DNA of 64,000 nt, from the NCBI RefSeq assembly GCF_017591425.1, contig NW_024467083.1:17661001-17725000 (forward strand). The letters run 5' to 3'. Positions 29,467-39,739 of this stretch are shown in pieces (positions within the stretch are counted from its first letter, which is position 1; each line of letters opens with the position of its first letter). Source of the stretch: Ochotona curzoniae (Eukaryota; Chordata; Mammalia; Lagomorpha; Ochotonidae). Under the pieces are notes generated by a model. It was not told the DNA's origin. It worked only from the letters and a program-made list of their open reading frames with translations, and searched no databases. The translations under genes and the position numbers were made by a program.

Positions 29467-30180
29467 GCATAAATACAGGCAAAGAAAAAAGACTACAAAT
29501 ATAATCACACAGACAGATTGTAGAGCCCTGTCATCCTCTGTCTCCAAGGACACCTGCTTCCTGGGAGGCCTGTCTGGTTTCTGGGGATGGGGCGGGGGAA
29601 GGGAGAAGATGACCTTTCAGCCTTTTCCTCTAACCACACCTGGCTGTTTCCTATGTGGGGAGGAAGGGTTTACATAATGCCAGGTACACAGCTACCTTTG
29701 GTTTCTAGTGACAGACACAAGGGGAAGGGGTCCATCAGCTGAATCTCGGTGGGGACAGGAGCCGGGTAGGGCAGGCGTGTTTACCAGGTTTCTCCATCTG
29801 GGAGCCAAATGAACAGACCAGGTATGAAGTGGAGAGCTGCAAGGCCCCTTCTCATCCCCAGAGCTGGCAGGACATGAGAGGAACGCAGCTGGAACCCACC
29901 GCTCCAGCAGAAGGCTTGCTTTATTTGCACTTTCACTTGACTCTTGGTGGGGAAGGCGGGCAGGGGAGGGGTGCCTAGAGAGCGCCAAGAGGGGAGAGTT
30001 TTTCCCAGGGTTCCTGAGGGTGTCCTAGCACCTACAGCTCTAGTAACAAAATCCTCAGAAGTCTCTGGAATAGAAACAGACCACTCTGCCCTCCTGCCTG
30101 TGTCATATTGGGGCAATGGCAGCTTACAGGTAATTTCCCCCCTGCTGGTCCTTTACCGAACATCTCCTATCATTGTTTCC

Positions 30181-30235
30181 TTCTCTCTCTCTCTCTTTCT
30201 TTCTCTCTCTGTCTCTCTCTCTCTCTCACACACAC
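30181..30235. repeat. (CT)n-rich simple repeat followed by (CA)n
   Basis: Interrupted CT/CTTT/GTCT repeats, then CACACACAC. It lies within the AMIGO1 3' UTR, where the RNA reads as a purine-rich GA tract. Confidence 0.85.
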
Positions 30236-32347
30236 ATTTTTCCCCCTTTGAGGAGACAGCCAGTCCCTCATGACTCCTTCTCTCAAGCTCTTTAGCCCTT
30301 CACAGAAAGGCAACTCAGTGCTATGCAGAGGTGAGTGGAGCCTCAGGGAGTTTGGAAGCTAAAGCAGAGGAGTTTGCATGCGACAGGATCCTGGTGTGTT
30401 CACTGTCTCTCTCCTGTGGGGCAAGATGGTGTGCATGCAGTTGCACACGTCGGTGAAGACCATTCTGAAAACGGCATCTGTGGGGACCATGAGATTCCGT
30501 GTCCTGAGGAAGTCAGGGTGCTGCTGTGTATGCACACCTAGGAGCATGCAAGCACTTGGGGAAATGCTGCACTTCCATCTCTCTTCCCCTTTCTCTCCAA
30601 AACAAGGTTACCATGAAGAATGGCCGGCAGCCTTGAGATCCCTACAACTGGCAAGGGGGAGATCCTGAGTTCCAGTCCTCTTCCCCACACTTCACACTCA
30701 GGCGCTCCTAGCCACAGCCCTCCCCATCACCCCCAGGTAGACAACACTTCTTGGAGCTAAGAAAGCAGATCAGAAAACTACAGAGGACCTGGAGAATTTG
30801 CAGGAGACAGAAAACGTGGTAGAGATAACACACAGAAAAGGACCACAGGGACCATTTTCACCTCCGCCCTGCTCTCCCGGCCACTCCCTGGCCTCTGTGT
30901 AGAGCAGCAGCCCCGCCCAGGGTCTGTGGGCCGCGGGGAAGTGACAGAAGCCGTCAGCTCCACATGCCAAGTATGCAGCAACCTTGCAGGGAAGGTAACG
31001 CTGGGCTCACTCTTCTCAAGTCCCTCCATCCTGACAAACAGTACCACACAGCCTTCTCTGACCAAGAGGCTGGGCTGGGCTGGCAGAACTTTCCTTCCAA
31101 GAGCTCAGTGCCATTGGTTACCTCTGCTTCAGGACTGCTGAGAGGAGCCTTGTGGCAAAAGGGCTGAGCCCTACACCACACACGCCAAATCGCCATTCCG
31201 GGCCACAGGCCACCTACTTGCCAACCCCCACACTTGGGCTTTGCAACAGGAACGATAGCTTAGAGAGGAGATCTATCCCGAAGCCCCAGCCTGGCTCAGC
31301 TATGCATTAGGGGACACTCAGAATCTCCCCCTGCCCCCACCCCCGGGAGCTTGATAAAGAGGCCCAGGGAAGAGATGGCAAACCCAGGAAATCAGGCAGA
31401 GCCGATCTGCTCTTGTCCTTCTAGTGAGAAAGGGGCCCACATACTCTGCCTGCGGCAGACAGCCACAAAAGCTCAACTGTTACAGCCGTACCCTGGTTGG
31501 ACATACAGATGTTGGGAACCAAAGGTTTCACCAAGCAGGAGATTAGCCCATCTATAGCTCACCACCCCACCCCCCACCCCGAAGCTCTCTGCAGGTCCTA
31601 TGCTGGTACCTATGCTGGATCCCTCTGTGCCACTGGTCCCAAAACAAGGCACACATCCCGCTTGCCACACTGCTGCCACGATAAACAGGCCACAGGTCAG
31701 GCTCCTGCAGGCCTCTGTGCATGCCCGGGCTCATCAGGAAAGAGGCAGGCTTTAGCAGGAAGTCTCCCGGCATCCCTGGAGAGTTGAGGTCTCGACCCTT
31801 TGCCTTACTCCTCTGCTCAAGTCCCCAGTGGCGAAGTGGGACTTCCTGTCTCAAGCAGACACTACAGCTCATCCCCAAGCTGGCTCCTGTGGAGGCTCCC
31901 CCAACACACACATCACAGGTGTGGGCAGGCAGAGAGAAAAAAAGATTCCCCTCTGCCTGAAGCAGTTTTTTCTAAAGGAGCTAGGGATGACCTCGGATGG
32001 TGGCCCATCTGTGCTTTCCCTCACCTCGTCTTCATCCCCAGCCAGCTCAAACCTGCTCCTTTCCCTCCACCACGTGCAGAATTGCCAGGGCTTTGGGTAG
32101 GGGTATCGCATTTTGCCTGAGGATTAATATGCCCATATTTGAAAAGCATGGTGGCCACACTCTCACCGGGGTCTCTGCTTGCCGTTGCACCCATGACCAG
32201 TTCCCTTGAGGTCAAGAGAAACCCCTCCCTGGAGCAGCCAGCCCTCTCTCTCTCTCTCCCCCTCTCTCTCTCTGTTCCATCCCCTCATATCCTTCAGGGG
32301 TGCATTACCTCTCTGGGGGCATAATCTCCCCCACCAACCCATCCTGG

Positions 32348-33829
32348 TCACACCACAATGGGTGTATCAGAAAAGACTGAGCTGACTGACTCCGGATCTG
32401 ACATCCTCCGTTGACCCTTGCCAGCAGCCTCGGGCACTGGCAGGGTATTGCCCGGCTTAAGCTTGCCATTCTGACCCTGCCCGGGGCCAGTGGGTTCCAG
32501 GAAGGCCACCCGCCGGTCAAAGCCATCATCCTTGTCCCCGCCAGCCATTGGATCATGGTTGGGTGTGGTGCTAAGCATGGATGAGCTGAGGCTATCTCCT
32601 TGGTGGCTGGTGGGCTTCTCCACCCCCCGGCACCAGCAACGGCAAGGGGTGAGATACAGGTAGATGAGAACTAGGACCACACTGAGGATACAACCCACCA
32701 GGGTGGTATAGGCCGTGTTGAGGGTGTCGTGGTGTCCATGCAAGGTGAAATTGTGCACTTTCAGTTCCACAGACAGCGTCTCATTGAAAGTCTCCCCCAC
32801 GGCATGGCAGGTGTACACACCGGCATCCTCTACCTGCACCCGCTTGAAATGCAGGCTGCCATCCTTGGACACTGTCACCGTGCTATTGGCCCCCTCCTCC
32901 GGCACCCGCTCATTGCTTGGAGTCACCCACACCTTGCTCATGCCCTGCTGCTTGGTGTCACACTTGATGGTTAAGGTGTCCGCTAGGTGGGCCTCCCATG
33001 CGCGCTCCTTGTATTCCGTGCAGTTGAGGAAGCTGAGGTTGAAGACACTGTGCAGCTTGGTGGCGTTGATACAGTACAGGTCCTCCTGGAAGTCCACCAC
33101 TGAGCTCAGCTGGCGGTACTGCCAGTGGGCGAAGAGGCGGTAGAGCTCGCAGTTGCAGATCAACGGGTTGTTGTGGAGATACAGGCCGTTCTTGATCCAC
33201 GCTGGCAGCTTCTGCAGGTCAGGCAGCGGCAAGGTCTTGAGCTTGTTGGAGGAGAGATCCAGTAGTGTGAGTTTGGGCAGCTTGGCGCCCTCCTTGACCA
33301 GCTCCAGGGGGAAGCGGGAGATCAGGTTCTGGCTCAGGTAGAGCTTCTGCAGCTGCACCATGTCGTCGAAGGCGCAGCGGTCCACGGCGGCGATATGGTT
33401 GTTATAGAGCAGCAGCACCTCCAGGGCCTGCAGCTCACTGAACAGGAACTCATCCAGCGTGCGCAGCTGGTTGGAGGACAGATCCAGGTAGCGCAGGTTG
33501 GGGACTGGGGAAAAGGCCTCGGAGGAGATGAAGTTCAGATGGTTGTGGCTCAGCAGCAGGGAGTGCAGGTGGGTCAGGCGCATGGGGGTCCACTCGGCCC
33601 GCAGGCGGCTCAGGTTGTTGTGGCTGAGGTCCAGGATGGCTGTGTAGCTGGGCAAGGAGTGGGGCACGTTGGGCAGCTGCTGTTTGGAGCAGCTGAGGAT
33701 GTTGCTGGCACACAAGCAGGAGGCAGGACAGCTGACCACGGCTCGGCCAGCTCTGGCCACCTCGGAGAGGAGCAGGAACAAGGACAGCAACAGGAGCCGG
33801 AGGCCTCGCAGGTCATGCTGGGGTTGCAT
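32348..33829 (-). CDS. AMIGO1: AMIGO1 (adhesion molecule with Ig-like domain 1), complete, single coding exon, 493 aa
   Basis: Start ATG at 33829-33827 (MQPQHDLRGL), with A at -3. The reading frame stays open for 10 codons upstream, but its first codon is GTG, and the ATG at 33829 gives the human length of 493. A signal peptide spans about 1-27 (LLLLSLFLLLSEVARA). The LRR N-cap is C34-x3-C38-x-C40-x6-C47, followed by about six LRRs (to about 205) and an LRR C-cap with C225, C227, C253 and C270. One Ig domain has C290 paired with C341 (DAGVYTC). There is one transmembrane helix (about 376-394), a Cys-rich juxtamembrane CRCWC and a Ser-rich cytoplasmic tail. N-glycosylation sequons are at N72, N255, N264, N269, N315, N349 and N360. 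In other mammals it is a neuronal surface adhesion protein and an auxiliary subunit of Kv2.1 potassium channels. It is convergent with CYB561D1. Confidence 0.98.
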   Translation of the reverse strand: MQPQHDLRGLRLLLLSLFLLLSEVARAGRAVVSCPASCLCASNILSCSKQQLPNVPHSLPSYTAILDLSHNNLSRLRAEWTPMRLTHLHSLLLSHNHLNFISSEAFSPVPNLRYLDLSSNQLRTLDEFLFSELQALEVLLLYNNHIAAVDRCAFDDMVQLQKLYLSQNLISRFPLELVKEGAKLPKLTLLDLSSNKLKTLPLPDLQKLPAWIKNGLYLHNNPLICNCELYRLFAHWQYRQLSSVVDFQEDLYCINATKLHSVFNLSFLNCTEYKERAWEAHLADTLTIKCDTKQQGMSKVWVTPSNERVPEEGANSTVTVSKDGSLHFKRVQVEDAGVYTCHAVGETFNETLSVELKVHNFTLHGHHDTLNTAYTTLVGCILSVVLVLIYLYLTPCRCWCRGVEKPTSHQGDSLSSSMLSTTPNHDPMAGGDKDDGFDRRVAFLEPTGPGQGQNGKLKPGNTLPVPEAAGKGQRRMSDPESVSSVFSDTPIVV

Positions 33830-33895
33830 AGTGTCGCTGGGGAGGTCGAGGAAGGCCACTGGGAAGATCTCGGGTGGGACTCACCCCGGCATGTT
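33830..33895 (-). other. AMIGO1: AMIGO1 5' UTR part of the coding exon, with splice acceptor
   Basis: On the minus strand a pyrimidine-rich stretch (TGTACCCACCCCCACCAG) ends at 33896, so the exon would begin at 33895 and carry 66 nt of 5' UTR before the ATG. A second AG (TTCCCAG, ending near 33860) has a poorer pyrimidine tract. A donor-like GGGGTGAGT lies between the two. Confidence 0.45.
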
Positions 33896-34280
33896 CTGGT
33901 GGGGGTGGGTACAGAAGGGTCACTCACTACAGGCTTGGGAGACAGAGGGATGAGTCTGTGGTCAGCAGGGACTCTGGAGGCAAGGACTACCCCTCCCTCC
34001 TTGTCCCCTTTGAGCAGGAAGCCAAAGGAAGAGGTGCTGGGTGATTCCCAGGTACAGCGCAGGCAGAGGACTCAAAGGACAGGGACAGGAGGAGAGAGAG
34101 AGCATGAGGGCCTGCTGCGCTGGAGACCTATGGTTGTTGAGGATATGCACGGATGCCAGGAACTGCTGAGGGGTGGGGGAGGAATGACAGAGACTGCACC
34201 AGCCGAGACTGGAGGCGGGGTCAGCGGGGCCTGTTGCAAGGAGCGGGAAGGAAGGTCATCAGGGCATCTGGCAGAGCAAG

Positions 34281-34900
34281 GTGCGTCCTGATGAAGCTGA
34301 GGGTCCCCGGGGCATCTCGGGGGTAGGACCACCCCACCCCCACTCCCTTCCCGGGACCTCGGGTCACTGCACCTGCTCGGCGAGGATGCGTCTCAGCCCA
34401 TGGCCAGTCCGGGAGCTCCGTCGCGGCCTCCCCAGCGGCGCCTCACTGGCCGGCCTGTCACAGCGCTCGCCTTACGCAGGGGCCCGCGCCTGGCCACATC
34501 GCCCTCCCGGTGACTCGCCGGGCTCGGCTTCGCTTACCGCGCCGCCGCCTCGAGCGCTGCGCCCACTCGGAGCCCACCGACCACGGCCGCCACCTTCACC
34601 GGAGTCCGCGGGCCTGTCGTGGGGTGCTGCGGGAGCGATCCGAGCGAGCGGCGGGAGCGGCGTGGGGGCAGCGAGCACCGCGCGCGCGCCCGTCGCCGCC
34701 GCCGGGGCCTGGGGCGCGTGCGCGCGGCGGGGGCGGGGCACACGTGCGTGTGTTTGTGTCGGTGCCCGGCGGGCGGGGAGGGTCGCCGGCCCGAGACACC
34801 CCCGCTGTGCCCAGCCCAGTCCTTCCCCGTCGAGACGCGTCCAAGGCGCACGGCCGGGGACGACCTGGTCAGGAACGGAGACGCTGGTCCCTTTAAGCTC
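34281..34900 (-). promoter_or_regulatory. AMIGO1: CpG island / promoter and 5' non-coding exon of AMIGO1
   Basis: Very CpG-dense from about 34380 to 34870 (GCGCGCGCCCGTCGCCGCCG, GCGCGTGCGCGCGG). On the minus strand a strong donor, GCG|GTAAGCG, places the end of a non-coding first exon at 34538. The intron to the 33895 acceptor would be about 640 bp. AMIGO1 is a two-exon gene with a non-coding exon 1 in other mammals, which this layout matches. The transcription start is not determined. Confidence 0.65.
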
Positions 34901-36232
34901 CATGTTCCTTGCCTCCCCCACCTTCCCCACAGCCACGCAGGACCCTGCTCCCCAGCCCGACTGCTCTGAGGAAAAGTAAGTCCAACCAGAGTGGATCCAC
35001 CGCAGGTGACTCCGGGGTCAGAGGCCGTGGCATTTTCTTTTCATTCTGCAAATTCAAAAAGTCTGGTTCAGCTCCCGCCCTGTCAATCACTGTTGGCGGG
35101 AAATTCGTTTGGTTCCTCAAGCCCCGAAGTGCTGCCTCCCTTTGCTCTAAGGCCTTGAAGTCCAGAGAATCTGCCGGCGGTGGGGGCGGCTTTGGGGCAA
35201 GGTTTTCTTCTGGTGTTAAGGCTTCTAGCCCCAGGCCCCGGGGGTACCCCACAGAGGGCCCGGCTCTGTCCCATGCAAGCTGGGCACGAGTTGAGGAAGG
35301 GGAAAATGGCTGTCGTGTCTCCGTGCTCCCGGCTCTAGGATGCCTCTTCAGACTGCCCCATGCGGGTCTCCCCAGCCCCACCCTCTGTACACATGCAGGG
35401 TGTGTATAGGGGAAGGCTTGCAGGCCAGAGCCACATAACCCACCCTACACACACACACTTGAGGTCGGGTGGGGGAAGGCATTCTGACCAGGGCCAGATG
35501 TCCATACCTAGTGACTCCAATGCCCTTCCTAGCCGAGGAAGTAAACCCTCAGGTGTGGCTGGCCATTGTACCTGCTCTTCCTCCCCAGCAGTTTCTCATC
35601 ATCCGATCCTCCCAAATGAAGGGGGTGGGGGTGGAACAAGGGGGCAAGAAGGGGCTCCTCTAAAGCACCCAGAAACTGTTAGCCAGAGTATGGTGCTTGG
35701 CGAAGGAAGAAGAGGATGGGGCATGTCATTCAAGAATGTAGCTTGTTGGTGGACCCTGAGGGAGAGACGACCTTTTTGTTCTTGTGAGACACTTCCAAGA
35801 CTGAAATTAATGCTTACGTAGATTAGCCTGTTAGGAGTTTAGAAAAGAAAGAATTTATATCTGTTACATGTTTTACCATGCATTAAAGTGAATGCGTTAT
35901 CTTGTCAAGGGTTGTTAGCATGTCAGCCTATGTATAGTGATCACGTGCTGGGAACCCTGGGGGCCTGGCTGTTGGCAAGAAAGCTCAGGTCCTCTGAGTG
36001 TCCTCCCGGGTGGTATGCACTTCCCTCAAAGCAAGAGACCTGAGAGAGCGAGACACTAATGGCCTACCTCTTAGAGGTTGCACCTGCCACCCCCGCTGTG
36101 GTCACGTGAACAAGCCCTCGCATATTGTGGAAGGAAACTGTGCAAAGGCAGGCTTACCAAAGGAAGGACTAGGGGCCGGGGGCAACCTGAGGGACTGATG
36201 ATCCCCTTTGCTCGGAAATCACGTCTGTTGTG
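34900..36232. other. unique sequence upstream of AMIGO1
   Basis: No SINE and no supported gene. ORFs of up to 166 codons occur but have no recognisable protein features. GC content falls away from the CpG island. Confidence 0.5.
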
Positions 36233-36562
36233 TTTTTTTTTTTTAAAGATTCATTTTTGTTGCAAAGTCAGATAGAGAGGAGGAGAGACAGAAAGGAAGA
36301 TATTTTGTCTGTTGATTCACTTTCCAAATGGCCACAACAGCTGGAACTGAGCCAATCCGAAGCCAGGAGCCCAGAGCCTTTGCCGGGTCTACCATGTGGG
36401 TAAAGGGTCCCAAGGCTTTGGGCCATCCTCGATTGCTTTCCCAGGTTGCAAGCAGGGAGCTGGATGGGAAGTGGGGCTGCCGGGATTAGAACCAGCACCC
36501 ATATGGGATCCTGGGTGCATTCGAGGTTAGGACTTTATCTGCTACACTACTGCATCGGGCCC
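36233..36562 (-). mobile_element. CSINE, full length
   Basis: It starts at the T-run and TTAAAGATTCATTTTTGTTGC and ends at the head CTGCATCGGGCCC. The B-box-like region GATTAGAACCAGC and the CCCATATGGGATCC word are intact. Confidence 0.93.
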
Positions 36563-36964
36563 CACATCTTTTTTTGAATGTGGATAATTTCTAAACCAAG
36601 TAGAGGAGTTCAGTGGGTTTCCATGTCCCCCTCGTCCATCTTCGGTAATTATCCAGGACATGCGCAAAATCATTTTATGTTGTACAAATTTCCCTGAGAA
36701 ACATGTGATCTTTCCGTTGTATCCCTCATCCCCTTGTCCCATCCTGGCTTGGTTTAAATTCCAGTGTCACAGTCTCTCTCCTCCATTCTTCCTACCATAT
36801 TTAACAGGTAAGGGAGAATCAGAGACAAGGAAAGAAGACTGTACGTGACACTGGTTTCAACAGGGAGTGTCTATAATTTCTAGGAGTCACTATAGCTATA
36901 ACCCACAGTCAGTCTTTTTTTCAGCTTATCCAGAAGTAAGCATGCTTTTTTTTTTTTTTACAGT

Positions 36965-37110
36965 TTTAATGAGCATACTAATTACCCTGGTATCTGGTTA
37001 ACAGATTCTGAACCAGTAGTAGGTCTTGGGGTGAGACCTGAGAATCTGTATTTCTAACAGCTAACAAAATGCTGCTGAGACTGCCGGTCCACAGGCCACC
37101 TGTGGAGCTG
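36965..37110. mobile_element. MER5A-like hAT-Charlie fragment
   Basis: GAGCATACTAATTACCCTGG, then GATTCTGAACCAGTAGTAGG, TCTTGGGGTGAGACCTGAGA and CTGTATTTCTAACAGC match the known MER5A layout, ending in TGCTGCTGAGACTGCCGGTC. Confidence 0.75.
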
Positions 37111-37310
37111 CCAGGGTGTAGAACTGGGCCATCCAGACAGGTAGCCGTTAAACACCTGTGGCTATTTTGATGAATTAAAATTAAACAACCTTGTAAATCA
37201 CCTCTTTGGTTTCCCAGCCACATTGTAAGTGCTCAATTACTACATGTGGTTAGCTATCTTAATAAACAGTGCATCATCAAGAAAGTTCCATTGGGTGGCA
37301 CTGGTACAGA
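37111..37310. mobile_element. second hAT-type non-autonomous DNA transposon
   Basis: GAACTGGGCCATCCAGACAG, CACCTGTGGCTATTTTGATG, TGTAAGTGCTCAATTACTAC and GAAAGTTCCATTGGGTGGCA fit the family whose ends read AGTTCTATTGGACAGCGCTG. The subfamily is not resolved. Confidence 0.6.
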
Positions 37311-38040
37311 GAATTGACTCATAATCACTCTCCCACAGCTGCTTTTTAGACCAGAACAACTATCAATTAACTCACAACAAAAGAGGACATGGGTAGGATA
37401 AATAGCAACAAGTTATTTATAGTGAATATTTACTGCCTTTAGTGCAGTGGATCAACACAGTGTTCCCAAATATAGCTGGAAAGGTTGTCGGTTAGTTCAG
37501 CACTTGAGCAAATGGGGTTGAATTTGTTTGCCAGATTATGAAATGGAATGAATTGCTTTTTCTCGGCACTAGAAGTGTTCTTTCTTAATAACCTCACACA
37601 CAGGTCTCCCATCTGCTGTGTGTGATCCCTCAAAGCCAGGCAAAATCAGACATGGGTCAAGCTAAAGCCGGGGGCCGAGCACATAATCTGTGTCTTTCAT
37701 GTGGGTGGCAGGAACGCAGCTACCTGAGCCATCACTGCTGCCTCCTGGAGTCTGCAAGAGCAGGAAGCTGGAGTTGGGAGTGGAGCAGAATATCAGACCC
37801 AGGCAAGCTGAAACGGGATGTGTGCCTCACCAGGCCTCCTAAAGTGTTATGTCCAGTGTCTGGCCCCCATAGACTGTTTTATCCAATTGTCTGTTTAACA
37901 TATCTGCTTCCCCTTCAGCCAGTAGACTGATCAAGAGTTTTATCTGGGATCTGGCTACTAGGCGTTCAACTTGTTTGTTGAATTCATCAACTAATGGTGA
38001 TATAAGTTAAACAATTTTATTCCTCAAATTGAAGAGACTG
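37311..38040. other. unique AT-rich sequence, no gene seen
   Basis: No recognisable repeat, ORF or RNA gene in this interval. Confidence 0.5.
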
Positions 38041-38044
38041 AGCA

Positions 38045-38168
38045 TAGAGTTTGGGTGTGGAAGAGTGACAGATGCTTAACAGCTGTGTGACTTCTAGTAT
38101 TTCACTTCATTCTACTAAACTTCATCTCATTATCTGTAGATTGGACATAGTAAGGATACCCAAGCTTG
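38045..38168 (+). mobile_element. MIR fragment
   Basis: ACAGCTGTGTGACTTCTAGT, then TCATCTCATTATCTGTAGAT and TGGACATAGTAAGGATACCC are the MIR core and 3' half. Confidence 0.65.
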
Positions 38169-38171
38169 GAG

Positions 38172-38440
38172 CAGGTGCTTAGAATCATAGTTAAGACGTG
38201 TGTGTCTCCCTGTAGAGTCCTGGGGTATTTCTGGCTCTAGCAGTGGCTCAGGCTTCTTGCGGGCACAGAGCCTACAAACAGCAATGGTGGTTGGTCCCTG
38301 CCATCTGAACGGGAGTACTGGATTGCATTCCTAGGTCCTGGCTTTAGCCAGTCCAAACCTAGCCGTTGGTGGCATCTTGGGAGTAAAGCAGTTGATAGCA
38401 GCTCTCTTCATTTATATCTCTGTCTCTGGAAACAACTCTT
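38172..38440 (+). mobile_element. CSINE, old and diverged
   Basis: Order of blocks is CSINE-like: AGTTAAGACGTGTG at the head, GATTGCATTCCTAGGTCCTG mid-element, TCTTGGGAGTAAAGCAGTTG and TATATCTCTGTCTCTGG near the 3' end. Confidence 0.55.
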
Positions 38441-38547
38441 TTTAAAAGAACTGAATTTACATCCTAAGATTATTTGGGAGATAGCTAACAGCTTTGAAAA
38501 TGTGTTGTCATTCAAAATTGTTAGCTTTAAAAAATCCTAGCTCTCAG

Positions 38548-38830
38548 GGAATGTTTGGCATTGTGATTAGGACAGTGTTTGGGATTCCTACATCCCATAC
38601 CAGAGTGCCTGAGTCAAGTCCTGCTCTACTCCACATTCCAGCTTCCTGCCAGTGTACACCCCAGGATGCAGCAGGTGATGGTCCACGTAGTTGACTCCCT
38701 GCCGCCCACATGGGAGAACCAGATTGAGTTCCTGGTTTTGGCCTGGTCTATCTCCAGCTGGTGTGGACATGTGGGGAGTGAGCCAACAGATAAGAAATCT
38801 GTATTCCTACATTTTAAATAAATAAATACC
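38548..38830 (+). mobile_element. CSINE, diverged
   Basis: Head GGCATTGTGATTAGGACAG, then CAGAGTGCCTGAGTCAAGTC, GGGGAGTGAGCCAACAG and the tail TTTTAAATAAATAAATAC. It ends where the composite VNTR element begins. Confidence 0.75.
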
Positions 38831-38941
38831 CCAGCTGTAGGCAGCTGCCTAGGTTGCACTGCACCTAGGCAAGTGTTACACTGTTGGGAGAAGAGTATCT
38901 AATAGTTGGCAGGCATCCAGGGCCTGGTTAATATCAAATTT

Positions 38942-39267
38942 TTTTTTTTTTTTTTTTTATTATTTTTTCATTGGAAAGGCGGATATACAGAGAGGAGAGA
39001 CAGAGAGGAAGATCTTCCATCCGATGGTTCACTCCCCAAGTGAGCGCAACGGGCCGATACTATGCCGATCCGAAGCCAGGAGCCTCTTCCGGGTCTCCCA
39101 CGCGGGTGCAGGTTCCCAAAGCTTTGGGCCGTCCTCGACTGCTTTCCCAGGCCACAGGCAGGGAGCTGGAAGGGAAGCGGGGCTGCCGGGATTAGAACCG
39201 GCGCCCATATGGGATCCCGGGCGTGCAAGGCGAGGACCTTAACCACGTGCGCCACCGCGCCGGGCCC
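38942..39267 (-). mobile_element. CSINE, young full-length copy inside the 5' block of copy A
   Basis: The T-run at the left and CCACCGCGCCGGGCCC at the right mark the full element. A perfect 16-bp target duplication, GGTTAATATCAAATTT, flanks it at 38926-38941 and 39268-39283. The body is close to the family consensus, so insertion was recent. Confidence 0.97.
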
Positions 39268-39739
39268 GGTTAATATCAAATTTATATTAACTATACCAGT
39301 GTGCCAGCATTGTTGCCTATTCTATTTTTATTTTCAAGATAGCTTAAGGGCAGATGTCGCCACTCTGGCAGACGGGGTCTGGGGACCCACATACAAGTGT
39401 GCAAGGTTCCTGGGCAGGCAGACAGGGCCCCAGGCCAGCATGACACCCTGCTGGAAAACCAGGCTTGGGGATCTGCATGCTCATGGACATGGTGGGCTGT
39501 GGATTACTCAGGGAATATGAAGGAGGGAGGACTGCTGAGGGAGAATGTTACAGGTGAGGACTGACTTCTGGGGAACTTTACCAACCAGGCTACTGTACTT
39601 ATAGGTAAACAAGGGGACTGAGACTGGGTGGTTGGAGGAGGGAAACCAGAAGACCTTTCTGGGTCAGACCAACGTACCCACCCATGTGAGAGACCTGAGC
39701 TGGGCTAGTTAGCATTGACCACTGCCCACTGGCACACGT

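Larger units (their letters stand above)
29190..32347 (-). other. AMIGO1: AMIGO1 3' untranslated region
   Basis: About 3.1 kb of SINE-free sequence lies downstream of the AMIGO1 stop on the minus strand. It ends at an ATTAAA poly(A) signal (TTTAAT on the plus strand at 29209-29214). It contains C/T-rich simple tracts (30181-30235; 32248-32275 on the plus strand) and a G-run cluster at 29440-29465 (plus strand). The long UTR with no mobile elements contrasts with the SINE-dense DNA on the other side of the gene. The end is inferred from the signal alone. Confidence 0.6.

Noticed and set aside
33830..33859. In-frame N-terminal extension of AMIGO1 by 10 codons
   Set aside because: The codon at 33859 is GTG, not ATG. 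The ATG at 33829 gives a signal peptide at the N-terminus and the family length of 493.
33395..34291. 298-codon plus-strand ORF antisense to AMIGO1
   Set aside because: It is the GC-rich shadow of the LRR/Ig coding exon and its 5' UTR; low-complexity translation with no domains.
34281..34979. 232-codon ORF in the AMIGO1 CpG island
   Set aside because: Ala/Arg/Pro/Gly-rich CpG translation in several frames at once, with no domain.
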